A stretch of 64,000 bases of DNA from Anagrus nilaparvatae (taxonomy: Eukaryota; Arthropoda; Insecta; Hymenoptera; Mymaridae), in NCBI GenBank assembly GCA_022575985.1, contig JAKSXM010000014.1, positions 6,758,001 through 6,822,000 of the forward strand. Reading direction: 5' to 3'. Below, piece after piece: positions 31,971 to 44,556 of this stretch; position 1 is the stretch's first letter; each line of letters begins with the position of its first letter. The notes below the pieces were generated by a model. It was not told the DNA's origin, searched no databases, and worked only from the letters and a program-made list of their open reading frames with translations. Both the position numbers and the translations under genes were made by a program.

Positions 31971-32562
31971 CTGTCAGAATAAAACTTGAAAATTATTTTA
32001 AAATAATTAAAATATTTTATAAACCTAAAAATATATACATAATAATAAGAAATAATAATCAAATTTTTACTAAATAACCACTAAAAATATCCATAAAAAT
32101 CCATAGATGTCACTAACATACAACTCTTTTAAACAAAAAAATATTATTTAAAATATCATATACCCACATATAAATAATTTTTGCAATTCTAATTAGAAAT
32201 TCATGTTAAATAAATTAGGTAAAACCATATTTCGAAAATATTGATAATTGTAAACCACTTAAATTATTAATTATAACCTAAAAATCAAAAAAATAGAAAA
32301 ATTGATAAATCTTTAAAATTTATAAATCAACAGAATTTTTTATTTCTAACAACTAATCTATTAAAAATAAGTTATATAATACCTACATTCTAAAAAAATC
32401 GCTAATTTTAACCCTCTAAACTTACGAATAACAACATAAAAACTCCAAAAAAACCAATATTTTGAAAATAATACTAATTTTAACCCTTCAAAGTATAAAT
32501 TATAACCAAAAATCACAAAAATTCAAAATTTTAATTTCTAAACATTTTTTTTATCAATTTAA
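31971..32562. other. AT-rich sequence, possibly upstream intron
   Basis: No repeat shared with the window and no open frame of note. If the exon call is right, this is the intron preceding exon A on the minus strand. Confidence 0.35.
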
Positions 32563-33339
32563 CCCATTAGCGCCTAATCGACCATCCAGGGACAGTTGAA
32601 TATTTTTATATGAAAAAGTGAATATTTTGAGCTAAAAACGTCACCTAGTAGGTTTTTTGGGTCGCTCTTTTTATTTTTGAGGTCCATTTTTACCTACAAC
32701 CCCTAGGTAAGGAGGTATCCACCCCTAAAGTAGGGTAAAATTTACAAAATCTTTTGAAATCTTTATTTCCGTGATAAAAAACTTACTAGATATTAAAATT
32801 GATTTGTTCGGTTTTAAAAAAGTTAAAAAATGAAAATATAAGTATTTACAGAAAACTTACCTTATCTGGAGGGTGAATACGGAGGGTTGAGGGGGTGGAT
32901 TTTACAAGTATTTAAAATTTAAAAATTTTGGGCTGGAAACATCCCCTAGTAGGTTTTTTAGGTCGCTCTTTTCATTTTTGAGGTCCATTTTTACTTACAA
33001 CCCCTAGGTAAGGAGGTATCAACCCCTAAAGTAGGGTAAAATTTACAGAATCTTTTAAAATTTTTATTAACGCGATAAAAAACTTACTAGTCATTGAAAT
33101 TGATTTTTTCGGCTTTAAAAAAGTTAAAAAATACAAATATAAGTATTTACAGAAAACTTACCTTATCTAGGGGGTGAATACGGAGGGTTGAGGGGGTGGA
33201 TTTTATAAGTATTTAAAATTTAAAAATTTTGGGCTGGAAACATCACCTAGTAGGTTTTTTGGGTCGCTCTTTTCATTTTTGAGGTCCATTTTCATCTACA
33301 ACTCCTAGGTAAGGAGGTATCAACCCCTAAAGTAGAGTC
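32563..33339 (+). repeat. ~295-bp tandem repeat with a piggyBac-type left end
   Basis: TTAA at 32559-32562 is followed by CCCATTAGCGCC, the start seen in the MITE at 2831. After about 50 bp, tandem units begin, with landmarks CCTAGTAGGTTTTTTGGGTC, AACCCCTAGGTAAGGAGGTA and GAATACGGAGGGTTGAGGGG recurring about 295 bp apart (two full units and a part). The array is cut at 33340 by the 7.7-kb foldback and resumes at 41079. Confidence 0.7.
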
Positions 33340-34578
33340 AAAGGCTATTCCCGGATAAGAAGGGGGCTCCGGCCCACGAAACCGATTGCCGTGAAATTTT
33401 CAGGGCATACTTTGGGTACCAAAAGAACACCTTTCACCTGTATAGGGACTTCCGAATGCCTTTCCTTACGTCCCTAACCTCAAAAAGTCATTTTTTTAGG
33501 TTTTTAGCAAATTTAATAAATTTTCGATAAATTTTACTACATTTAAAGACACGTAAGATGTAGGACTAGTTAAAAGTGACTTTTTCACACATAAAATAAC
33601 TCACTTAAAATGATAGAACATAATTTTAAAGCTTAAAACAGTTTTTACAAGCTGTTTTATGTCATTTTTTTTCAAAAAAATCCTAAGTTTTTGTTATTTT
33701 TCCCTTGTTTTCTCGGAACTGGTGATAGGTACACTCTTAATTTTTTTTCTGGTAACATATTTTAGTTGTACAAGGTCACCTTGAAATTTTCAGACAAAAC
33801 GGTTTGGTGCAACCTACTTAAAAATCCACTCAAAGTGGAGTTTGCAATTTTCGGTTTTTAACAAATTTTTATTTTATACGATGAAAATGGTAAGTAATTC
33901 TGATTTATTATCAATGAAATACTTTTTGATTTATTTCAATTTTATACTTGTTTCAATATATTACACTATTTTTAATATTTTTCATGCTAGACTGAAGAAA
34001 ATATTTCAAAAATATTTCAATTAAAAACGAAAAAAATGGCATTAATTTTGTTTTAAGTGAGTAATGTTTTATTCTATCTGTCTGGAATATTTATATAAGT
34101 TCAGAGATGGCAGTTTAGAGGGCAAAAAAAGATGAAAGATATGTCGCGTCAATTGTTTCACTGTATGACCGGCTGAATAAAATCGGCTAATTATGATTTC
34201 ATTCTTTTCTCTATATAATCAGGATTCCTCGTCGATAATTAGGCGCCCTCAATAAATAATATATAAGTTCACGTTAATAATGCATGGAGCCGGCTTCTAT
34301 AGGATTATCTAATATAATATTTTCGGAATACAGTGTCTTTCCGAAGGCCTCCGAGAGCGCTCGATTTTGTACGAACCATCCTGATTATAGAGAAAAGAGA
34401 ATCGAATAAACTATGACACTACTATATTGTTTTTCTTATTGGAGCTGACGGTGGTAAAATTCATTTGCAATATTTTGATTCTGTTAAATTAAAAATTCGA
34501 CTAGGTTTTTGATTATGTTAAAGTTTATTTTTATCTAATATCTCACATGATTACATTTTTCTGAAACATCATCTGATA

Positions 34579-35173
34579 CTCAAATTAACTGAATAACGCT
34601 TTTTCATCGCATTCTCAAAGATCTTTGTTAAGGTTGAATCAGATGGATAGAAATAGCATTTTTTTAGTAAAAATTGCTGGAGATCGAAACTTCTAGAATG
34701 TTTAATATTTTTAGCCATTGATCATGTTATGTATCCCTTAAAATTAAAAAAATAATTTTGAAAATTTATTGACTACTGACGGAGATATTAGCGCTTGAAA
34801 TTTCACTAATTTTTGAGGGACATAATTAATCAAGAATAAGTAAAAATTTCAATTTTTAACAATAATGTGAAATATATTTCAAGTTTTTTGATTTTTGGCC
34901 CAACCTAAATTTTTCAAAAAATCAATTTATTCGTGGCGAAACGTAGAAAATCAAAAAATTTTTTTAGTGAATCGATGCTAAATAATGCCTTTAAATTAAA
35001 TTCAAAGATTTTTAAAATCAGATTATTTATAAAAATGTCTTCAAAATCAAAAAACTTGAAATATATTTCACATTATTGTTAAAAATTGAAAAAATGCTAT
35101 TTCTATCCACCTGTTTCAACCTTAACAAAGATCTTTGAGAATGCGATGAAAAAGCGTTATTCAGTTAATTTGA
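34579..35173. mobile_element. TA-flanked MITE in the left arm only
   Basis: Ends CTCAAATTAACTGAATAACG and complement, TA on both sides (34577-34578 and 35174-35175), and arms of at least 60 bp. The right arm of the host foldback lacks it and shows the empty site (ATCATCTGCTCACCTG). Tc1/mariner-type MITE likely. Confidence 0.75.
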
Positions 35174-35486
35174 GTATCACTCACCTGAAAATACTTATAT
35201 GCTACAGTATACTCTCGTGAACATGCTATAGAACCTTTTGAGGTACATTCGGAGAACATTCGCGCTGAATATAAATTTAGAACGTGTGTCAGAATGTACT
35301 TCAGAATATTCTATAGAACATTAAATGATTTATTTTTGTTTTTTTTTAAATAAATAATTAATTCAAAATAAGGATATAAATAAATAGTTTAAGATATTAT
35401 TTTAAATTAAATATGAATTTTTTTTATTAAAAATTAAAAATGTTTATGTTTTACATTATTAATATTTTACATATTTTTACATACAT

Positions 35487-36608
35487 GGCTCATTATCGTT
35501 TTTTTTGCAAAAGTGACGTACAGCACTTTTCCGACTACCAGGTGCATTAATTAAAAAAAATTTTTTTTTTAAATTTTCAATTTCAATAAGTTTTTGATGG
35601 TACACCATAAAAATCAACATAATTTAATGTTTTAACTACTATAAAACACAAAAATATAGCAAAAAAGCCTTTACCGTTCCCTGTCACAAAGGAGATTCCT
35701 ATACTTTGAGTGTCTGTCACTCACCCCTATCAATTAATTTTCAAAAAATTTTATTTGGGGGTTAATTGATATATCATAAGGTTAAACTTTTTCCATATAG
35801 AAAAAATTTAAACTTACTTTCACTAATTATTACAAGGGTGATAAGGTGTGTCACACGATTTTACAAAATGTGTACGTAATACGTAATTTATTTATATTAA
35901 ATTTGATTTCTCTTCATAAAAACATTTTTAAAACCTTTTAATCACATAAATGACAACTTAAATATATAAAAAATAAATTCTCACATCGAGAGCACTTTAA
36001 GAGGTCGTTAAATAGGAAAACAAAATCAGTTTAAGTTCAGAAATCACGATGGGACAAAAACAAAAGCCTTTACCGTACCCCCATGGATCTCCGATTAAGA
36101 AGCGTTGTAATTAAAATATAAAAAACTTGGCAAGTTTCAATCATAAAAATACTTTACTTTCCAAACGGAAAAGTTTTTTTGTTCATTTGTCTACGAATTA
36201 TTTTGATTTTTCTATAAAAAAGCCTTTACCGTTCCTGCCTTTACCGTTCCTCATTTTTTTTAAAATTATTAAATATTTTTAAAATTTACCTCCAAAACTC
36301 GTTTTTTTAGTAAGAATTATTCAAAAATATATGTTATTGTTCTCTAAAACACATAAAGCCTAGAAAAATTCATATATTAAGGCCGTATGTAACGATTTTG
36401 GTTTTTAATGGTTTTAACCTGTTTTTACCTTATAATTATATGAAAAAACGTAATAAATTGATGTAAAAGGTTCGTTATGGTGATTTTTATGCAACACTGA
36501 ATAAATATTGGTGAAAAAAGTCTAAAAAGCCTTGTTTGGACTTTAAAAAAGGAATTTTTTATTTTTATTTTTTGAAAGCTATTTTTTCAAAAAAAATGAA
36601 AACGAGCC
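35487..36608. mobile_element. 1.1-kb insertion with ACAT target duplication, left arm only
   Basis: GGCTCATTATCG at the left and an imperfect complement (AAAACGAGCC) at the right, flanked by ACAT at 35483-35486 and 36609-36612. The right arm shows the empty site (TACATACATATATAATAAA). The block GCCTTTACCGTTCC recurs four times with small changes (near 35668, 36065, 36225 and 36238). It is non-coding; I do not recognise the family. Confidence 0.65.
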
Positions 36609-37272
36609 ACATATATAATAAATTTTAACATAAAAAAGTACAAAGATATATTTAATACAGGTATGTATATGTTTGAATAACTTTACACATTATTACTTAA
36701 AATTTAACTCTGCTCAACTGGATAAAAGAGTACTCAAATTTTAACTTCTACCATTAGCAGCATTTAATTCGTGGCACACAAAATCAAACCAAATTTCATG
36801 ATAAGAATATTTTTTTTAATTTACCAATTAACTAAATAATAATTTAGTTTACTACTAAGAATGAAAAATTAATAAAAAAATATATATCCTTATCATTAAA
36901 AATTAAATATGACAATTTAAAAAATGCTAAATGGTGATTATAATATTTGAATCCAAAGCTACTACGTTAAACATCTAAATTAATCCAAAAATACTTATAT
37001 TTGTAGTATAGAATTTTCTAAGTTTATAATAAAATTATTACAGTATAGTACGATGATGACTCTGGAATGATAGTGCAGACATCTTCGAAGCAAACCAAGT
37101 AGATAAAAACCTTTCATAGAGATTATGTGTGTGAATCTTAAAACCATATAATTGAGATTTGCCTCTATAAAAGAATGAAATATTAGTGACAAAGCTTAAA
37201 TCAAAATTATTAAAGAATATAATTACATGATGCATGATGCAGGACTTTCTTCGAAGCAGATCCTCTGGACAG

Positions 37273-38823
37273 AAGGACGCTCTGGCCAATGAATTCCCGA
37301 AATAAGACATATACTGGTTATTAGAGGAAAGTCTCAAGAATCGAATGGTATGGGCCTTATAGTCGATAGTCGTGCATAATTTTGAGATATAAAGGTCCAA
37401 AGATAAGTAAATATTACATTAGTCTTATGGGAAGAATTCAGGAAGTTGATTATTTTTACCATCAAATCGCGAATTCCCGAATGCAGATAGTGATAAATTG
37501 AAAGTTCAAAGCTTAAAGAATTTATTGGTACTTTCCAAATATGAGGTATACGTGGTAAATTTCGTGTAATTAAACGAAGAAATTTTTATAACGCAGTTTT
37601 AGCAGCAAGGACGCCATATTGTTTGTTTATTATACAAAGCGCGCGCACTAATGTTATAGTAAATAAAAATACAAATTTAATATTATTCTTTAATTTATAA
37701 TTTCATATTTATTAATTAAGTAATAATTTATTATTTTAAAATAAATTTTTTTCCATAAATTAATTTGTAAAATGAGTTTAATATAAAATATTTATATTTA
37801 TTTGATAAATATATACACGGAAGTTTAAATTTGAGTTTTGAATTTGTTCTTTTTGCAGAAGTACTACGTGATTAAAAAGTAATAACACATTAAATGTAAA
37901 TTAGTAAAATTAAGAGATATTTACCATTAAATTTGTAAATATTATTTAAAAAATTAATTTTTTGAATTTATAAAGTATTATTTGTATCATTTAAATAGTT
38001 AAATGTGTATTATTTCTTTTATCACTCAACGACTTGAGATTCAAGGCCAGAGCGTCGTTAAAACTAATTATCTATTTATTTTTAGCCTAATATATTTAAA
38101 TGCAAAAATTGAAACAATTACAGTATTTAATAGATATTTAAAATAATACAAAAAGTTTAAAGCAAAAAATATAACTTTAGAAACCAAGAGTTTCACTGAA
38201 TATAATAAAACATTGCACATGTTAGGCTAGGTTCTGCTTTTTGCGTCCGTGCGCACTATATGGCAATGTTGCATTTTTTATTATATATTTGGTGCAACTC
38301 TTGGACCTCTTTAAGTTGTATTTTTTGCTTTAGACTTTTTGTATTCTATTTAAATATCTATTAATACTGTAATTGTTTCAATTTTTGCATAACCTTAAAT
38401 ATATTAGGCTACAAATAAATAGATAATTAGTTTTAAAAAAATTGATGTTTTTTATGTATAAACAATGCAAAGTGCTTTTACAAGGTTATCCATGAATTTA
38501 GTCTGGTTTTTGAAAAAGATTCATTTTTTTATTTATTATATTATAATATAAGCATTAATTGTGTATGCTGTTTAAATTTAATAAACTAACAACATATAAA
38601 GCTTACAACCAAGTTTTAAGAAATGAGTTTCATAATACAGTGTTATGATATAAATGTATCAATTTTTTCAAGTGGTAATTATTTTATTCAATTTGTTTGT
38701 TGTAGGTTTCTTGTGTAATTTTCACGCCATTTAATAGTGGTTAATTACAATAGTAGTAATAAGTGGTATATTTTGTCCTTTCTTGAAAGCTCCAACGAAT
38801 ACCACATCAAGTCGATGGATGAT
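37273..38823. other. unique spacer of the 7.7-kb foldback
   Basis: AT-rich single-copy sequence with no gene recognised. Frames at 37038-37400 and 38783-39058 cross from the arms into the spacer and share only the arm part. Confidence 0.5.
38059..38436. repeat. palindromic element inside the spacer
   Basis: AAACTAATTATCTATTTATT and TAGCCTAATATATTTAA have complements ending at 38436; arms are about 160 bp around a GC-richer centre (GCGTCCGTGCGCAC). Probably a MITE. Confidence 0.55.
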
Positions 38824-40066
38824 CTGTCCAGAGGATCTGCTTCGAAGAAAGTCCTGCATCATGCATCATGTAATTATATTCTTTAATAATTTTGATTTAA
38901 GCTTTGTCACTAATATTTCATTCTTTTATAGAAGCAAATCTCAATTATATGGTTTTAAGATTCACACACATAATCTCTATGAAAGGTTTTTATCTACTTG
39001 GTTTGCTTCGAAGATGTCTGCACTATCATTCCAGAGTCATCATCGTACTATACTGTAATAATTTTATTATAAACTTAGAAAATTTTATACTACAAATACA
39101 AGTATTTTTGGATTAATTTAGATGTTTAACGTAGTAGCTTTGGATTCAAATATTATAATCACCATTTAGCATTTTTTAAATTGTCATATTTAATTTTTAA
39201 TGATAAGGATATATATTTTTTTATTAATTTTTCATTCTTAGTAGTAAACTAAATTATTATTTAGTTAATTGGTAAATTAAAAAAAATATTCTTATCATGA
39301 AATTTGGTTTGATTTTGTGTGCCACGAATTAAATGCTGCTAATGGTAGAAGTTAAAATTTGAGTACTCTTTTATCCAGTTGAGCAGAGTTAAATTTTAAT
39401 TATTAATGTGTAGCTACTCAAACATATACATACCTGTATTAAATATATCTTTGTACTTTTTTATGTTAAAATTTATTATATATGTATGTAAAAATGTGTA
39501 AAATATTAATAATGTAAAACTTAAACATTTTTAATTTTTAATAAAAAAAATTCATATTTAATTTAAAATAATATCTTAAACTATTTATTTATATCCTTAT
39601 TTTTAATTAATTATTTATTTAAAAAAAAAACAAAAATAAATCATTTAATGTTCTATAGAATATTCTGAAGTACATTCTGACACACTTTCTAAATTTATAT
39701 TCAGCGCGAATGTTCTCCGAATGTACCTCAGAAGGTTCTATAGCATGTTCACGAGAGTATACTGTAGCATATAAGTATTTTCAGGTGAGCAGATGATTTT
39801 TCAGAAAAATGTAATCATGTGAGATATTAGATAAAAATAAACTTTAACATAATCAAAAACCTAGTCGAATTTTTAATTTAACAGAATTAAAATATTGCTA
39901 ATGAATTTTACCACCGTCAGCTGCAATAAGAAAAACAATATAGTGTCATAGTTTATTCGATTCTCTTTTCTCTATAATCAGGATGGCTCGTACACAATCG
40001 GGCGCTCTCGGGGGCCTTCGGAAAGACACTGTATTCCGAAAATATTATATTAGATAATCCTATAGA

Positions 40067-40155
40067 AGTATAATATATATAACTTATAATATATAATAAC
40101 TTATAATATATAATATATAATATATAATATATAATATATAATATATATAACTTAT
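40067..40155. repeat. (TATAATATA)n tract in the right arm
   Basis: AT-rich slippage repeat present only in the right arm; the left arm has a short unexpanded version near 34250. Confidence 0.6.
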
Positions 40156-41078
40156 AGATTATTTATTGAGGGCGCCTAATTATCGACGAGGAATCCTGAT
40201 TATATAGAGAAAAGAATGAAATCATAATTAGCCGATTTTATTCAGCCGGTCATACAGTGAAACAATTGACGCGACATATCTTTCATCTTTTTTTGCCCTC
40301 TAAACTGCCATCTCTGAACTTATATAAATATTCCAGACAGAAAGAATAAAACATTACTCACTTAAAACAAAATTAATGCCATTTTTTTCGTTTTTAATTG
40401 AAATATTTTTGAAATATTTTCTTCAGTCTAGCATGAAAAATATTAAAAATAGTGTAATATATTGAAACAAGTATAAAATTGAAATAAATCAAAAAGTATT
40501 TCATTGATAATAAATCAGAATTACTTACCATTTTCATCGTATAAAATAAAAATTTGTTAAAAACCGAAAATTGCAAACTCCACTTTGAGTGGATTTTTAA
40601 GTAGGTTGCACCAAACCGTTTTGTCTGAAAATTTCAAGGTGACCTTGTACAACTAAAATATGTTACCAGAAAAAAAATTAAGAGTGTACCTATCACCAGT
40701 TCCGAGAAAACAAGGGAAAAATAACAAAAACTTAGGATTTTTTTGAAAAAAAATGACATAAAACAGCTTGTAAAAACTGTTTTAAGCTTTAAAATTATGT
40801 TCTATCATTTTAAGTGAGTTATTTTATGTGTGAAAAAGTCACTTTTAACTAGTCCTACATCTTACGTGTCTTTAAATGTAGTAAAATTTATCGAAAATTT
40901 ATTAAATTTGCTAAAAACCTAAAAAAATGACTTTTTGAGGTTAGGGACGTAAGGAAGGGCATTCGGAAGTCCCTATACAGGTGAAAGGTGTTCTTTTGGT
41001 ACCCAAAGTATGCCCTGAAAATTTCACGGCAATCGGTTTCGTGGGCCGGAGCCCCCTTCTTATCCGGGAATAGCCTTT

Positions 41079-41900
41079 ACAAACTCTTTTGAAATCTTTA
41101 TTTACGTGATAAAAAACTTACTAGATACGAGACTAGATATTGAAATTGATTTTTTCGGTTTTAAAAAAGTTAAAAAATGAAAATATAAGTATTTACAGAA
41201 AACTTACCTTATCTGGAGGGTGAATACGGAGGGTTGAGGGGGTGGATTTTACAAGTATTTGAAATTCAAAAATTTTGGACTTGAAACATCACCTAGTAGG
41301 TTTTTTGGGTCGCTCTTTTCGTTTTTGAGGTCCATTTTTATCTACAACCCCTAGGTAAGGAGGTATCAACCCCTAAAGTAGGGTAAAATTTACAAAATCT
41401 TTTGAAACCTTTATTTATACCTACCAGGTGAACGTTACAAACAAAAATTTCAAAATTATATTAACAGTTGAAATCTATTCCTTGATTTCTCCTTTACTCA
41501 ACCCCTATTTAGGATTAGTTATTTATTTATACTTATATTTACTTATTTTAAATTTTGTAAATTACAAAAAATCAATTTCAATGCCTAGTAAGTTTTTATC
41601 ACGTAAATAAACATTTCAAAAGATTTTGTAAATTTCACCCCACCTTAGGGGTTGATACCTCCTTACCAAGGGGTCGCAGATAAAATTGGACCTCAAAAAT
41701 GAAAAGAGCGACCCAAAAAACCTACTAGGTGATGTTTCCAGCCCAAAATTTTTAAATATCAAATACTTGTAAAACCCACCCCCTCAACCCTCCGTATTCA
41801 CCCCCCAGATAAGGTAAGTTTTCTGTAAATACTTATATTTTCATTTTTTAACTTTTTTAAAACCGAAAAAATCAATTTTAATATCTAGTAAAAGTATCGC
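41079..41900. repeat. ~295-bp repeat units, direct then inverted
   Basis: About one unit continues the array cut at 33340 (41079-41410). A further copy from about 41560 to 41895 runs in the opposite orientation (complement of GAATACGGAGGGTTGAGGG near 41790). The inversion suggests a larger palindromic element whose right end is lost. The ORF at 41428-41610 is chance. Confidence 0.65.
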
Positions 41901-42166
41901 TACCCACCCCTACGTATTACAATTTTTAGGTATAGGTTGTCTCGGGGGTTTTTAAACTAATCTCTCTAGATTGATTTCAGATAACACCAGCATTATCGAA
42001 TATGAAACAAATTTCTACAACAAAGATCCAAGGGAAAAACACCGAAACATGTCTTCTTAAAGATTTTAATTTTATAAAATAATTAAATATAGAAATTTAA
42101 TTAGTATAAAATTTTTTTGTATATTTACTTTCAATTTTTCTAACTAGATTTATAATATATATATGT
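41901..42166. other. unassigned AT-rich sequence
   Basis: Contains CACCGAAACATGTCTTC, faintly like the GAAAC block near Penelope ends, but without a hairpin. Nothing else is recognised. Confidence 0.3.
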
Positions 42167-43606
42167 GTGTATCCATTACTTTTCATACAAAAATGGGCGC
42201 ACGCATGTCACCGATTGGGCTCAAATTTTTAGATTATGTTTGGGGTTATAAAAAACTCAAAATTAAAAACGGCTTATTTTATCCGGAGTTATGAGTATTT
42301 TAGTTTGGTCGTTTTTCGGAAAATTTGATTTTTTTGCGTTTTCAAATTACTATAACTTTTTTCTATCATAACCAAAATGGCCAAAAATTTCAGAGAATAT
42401 TCTACAAACATTAATAAATAATTTCTGAAATTATGGTGGATGATATTGGCTTCTATTCGTTTTTATACATTCCCAAAAAACCCTTATTCTTCACGTATTT
42501 TGTGTATTAAAGTGGACCTATTTTTGGACTTTGTGGAAAAACTTTGCTCCCCGGGTTTTTTTGTGAAGTTTTGGTCATAAAAAGTTCCCAGTTTCAAGGA
42601 TTTTGCTTTTGCGTTGCAAAAACACGTGCTTGTAAGCACCTGAATTTTCCCATTTAAATAACATAGGAATTTTGACTTTTCAGCTTTCTAATTTTTTACA
42701 AAGCTTGCAGAATATTTTGAAAAGCTACTAATCGATGGAAAGTACTATTTAAATATATAAAAAATGATACCCAACCTCAAGTAGCCAAAAAAAAATATTT
42801 TTAAAACGATTTTATTGGTAATAAACGAAAAAAAAGTACTCCATTTAAATTACATGAAGCCATGGAGTACTTTTTCAAAGTTTTTCCACAAAGTCCAAAA
42901 ATAGGTCCACTTTAATACCCAAAATACGTGAAGAATGCGGCTTTTTTGGGAATGTATAAAAACGGATAGAAGCCAATATCATCCACCAAAACTTCAGAGA
43001 TTATTTATTAATGTTTGAAGAATATTCTCTGAAATTTTTGGCCATTTTGATTATGATAGAAAAAAGTTATAGTAATTTGAAAACGCAAAAAATTCAAAAT
43101 TTCCGAAAAACGTCCAAACTAAAATACTCATAACTCCGGATGAAATAAGCCGTTTTTAATTTCGTAGGTCGCATTCGAAAGGTCTTGAGTAGTACAAAAT
43201 TTTGCGACTAACCAGAAGTAGATATATAAACATTTTCAGATTTGGCACCAATTTGAAATTCCTGTTTTTTTTTGTTTCAGTCATCTAACATTTTTTATCG
43301 CCAAATAAAATCTACGTGATAAAAGTGTCTATAAATTTTTTTCGTAAATTCTGAAGGTTATACCAAAAAAATGCGACCAACCGGAAGTAATTTGACTGAA
43401 AAATAAGGGAATGGCGAAATTTTGAAAATAGGCTAAAATAGGTCATTTTTTGGACCTTTTGGAGGTCATAACTTGGCCCCATATTGTTCTAGAGGGCTAA
43501 AAATTTGGCTAGGTGAGTTTTTTATAACCCCAAACATAATCTAAAAATTTGAGCCCAATCGGTGACATGCGTGCGCCCACTTTTGTATGAAAAGTAATGG
43601 ATACAC
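42167..43606. mobile_element. composite foldback, outer element
   Basis: GTGTATCCATTACTTTTCAT and complement at 43606 start arms that continue through CGCACGCATGTCACCGATTG and, further in, GTGGATGATATTGGCTTCTA to the inner element at 42507-42915. The right arm carries about 340 bp (43150-43490) with no partner in the left arm. No coding capacity. Confidence 0.7.
42507..42915. mobile_element. short GAGTGGACC-family foldback at the palindrome centre
   Basis: TTAAAGTGGACCTATTTTTG and complement, flanked by TA on both sides. It shares CTTTGTGGAAAAACTTTGCT and the AACATGGGAATTTTG-type block with 5407-6454. It sits at the exact symmetry centre of the outer element. Confidence 0.65.
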
Positions 43607-43615
43607 CCATATATA

Positions 43616-43646
43616 TCTTAATACTATATATATTTGAAAATTTATT

Positions 43647-43678
<32 letters not shown>

Positions 43679-44556
43679 CACTCATCACGCAAGAACCGCC
43701 GAACCAATTGGCATGAAACCGGTGTCAAAATAAAGATAAAAAGTCTGCGGGTGACATAGGCCCTATATTTTCTGATTAGCTGTCGTAGTTTTTGAGATAT
43801 TTAATTTTTAGTATTTTTGAACTTGATAACATTTTTTAAAAATTTTAACAAAAATTGAAATATCTCGAGACTATCGAAAAATTTAGCTATCGCACTTCAT
43901 AGTATTCGATTCAGCACTAATTTTTACGTATTCTCTGAAATTTTTATTCAAAACGGAGGTATCTTTAAAATTTTATAAAATATTTTTAAAGCTGGTAAAA
44001 AAATTTTTTTCATTTTTTTATTTTTATGGTATTTCTAATCATTTATTTGTGGATCTGTGTATATTATAATGTAATTTATATTCTATATTAAAATGTAATT
44101 TATGCGTACTAAGTTAAATTTTTATTAAATACGTACGTTGCTTTAAAATTAAAAAAAAAAATAATAAAATTTTTTACTATATATTATATATATTCAACTC
44201 AAATTTTAGGGTATAGTTTGGGGTGATAAAAAAGTCCTTCAGCCAAAGTTTTAGTCCTCTAGCACCTCATGGGCCCGAAATATGTCTGTTCAAAGGTCCA
44301 AAAATAGCCTGATCTGGCCCATTTTCAAAATTACACCATTTCTTTGAATTTACTACAAATTTTATCTTATTGGTTACATTTGAACTGGTAAAAGGTCTAC
44401 ATTAAGAAAAAAATTTTAGCTTATTTCAAGGCGTTAATTTTTTTTGACATTGATATATATTTTGGACAATAACAACATGATAATAATAAAAAATAAATAA
44501 CAACAACACCGGGAATAGATCAGGGGGGGCGGAGCCCCCCCTCACACCTATGCTAG
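43616..44556 (+). mobile_element. Helitron-like element with both ends (941 bp)
   Basis: It begins TCTTAATACTATATATAT and ends TATGCTAG, preceded by the GC hairpin GGGGGGCGGAGCCCCCCC. The base before is A and the base after is T, as for Helitron insertion between A and T. A (TGTC)n tract sits near the start. There is no Rep/helicase gene, so it is non-autonomous. This copy defines the family found in pieces at 6499, 11517, 12319, 26511 and 31198. Confidence 0.7.

Larger units (their letters stand above)
33340..41078. mobile_element. 7.7-kb foldback element with ~2.2-kb arms
   Basis: The left end AAAGGCTATTCCCGGATAAG and its exact complement at 41078 bound arms at 33340-37272 and 38824-41078. 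Without two later insertions the left arm is about 2.21 kb, matching the right arm of 2.26 kb. The surrounding tandem repeat is interrupted here and continues on the far side, so this is an insertion. The arms share a 60-residue frame (33842-34024 and 40394-40576), probably chance, and other short frames. No transposase or polymerase was recognised. The 1.55-kb spacer is unique and contains another palindrome. Confidence 0.75.

Noticed and set aside
33842..34024. 60-residue Phe-rich frame, repeated at 40394-40576
   Set aside because: Identical because the arms are inverted copies; AT-rich low-complexity composition with no family resemblance.
33340..41078. Maverick/Polinton interpretation of the 7.7-kb foldback
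   Set aside because: Polintons are 15-20 kb and encode a protein-primed DNA polymerase, integrase, ATPase and capsid proteins; none is present, and the ends do not fit.
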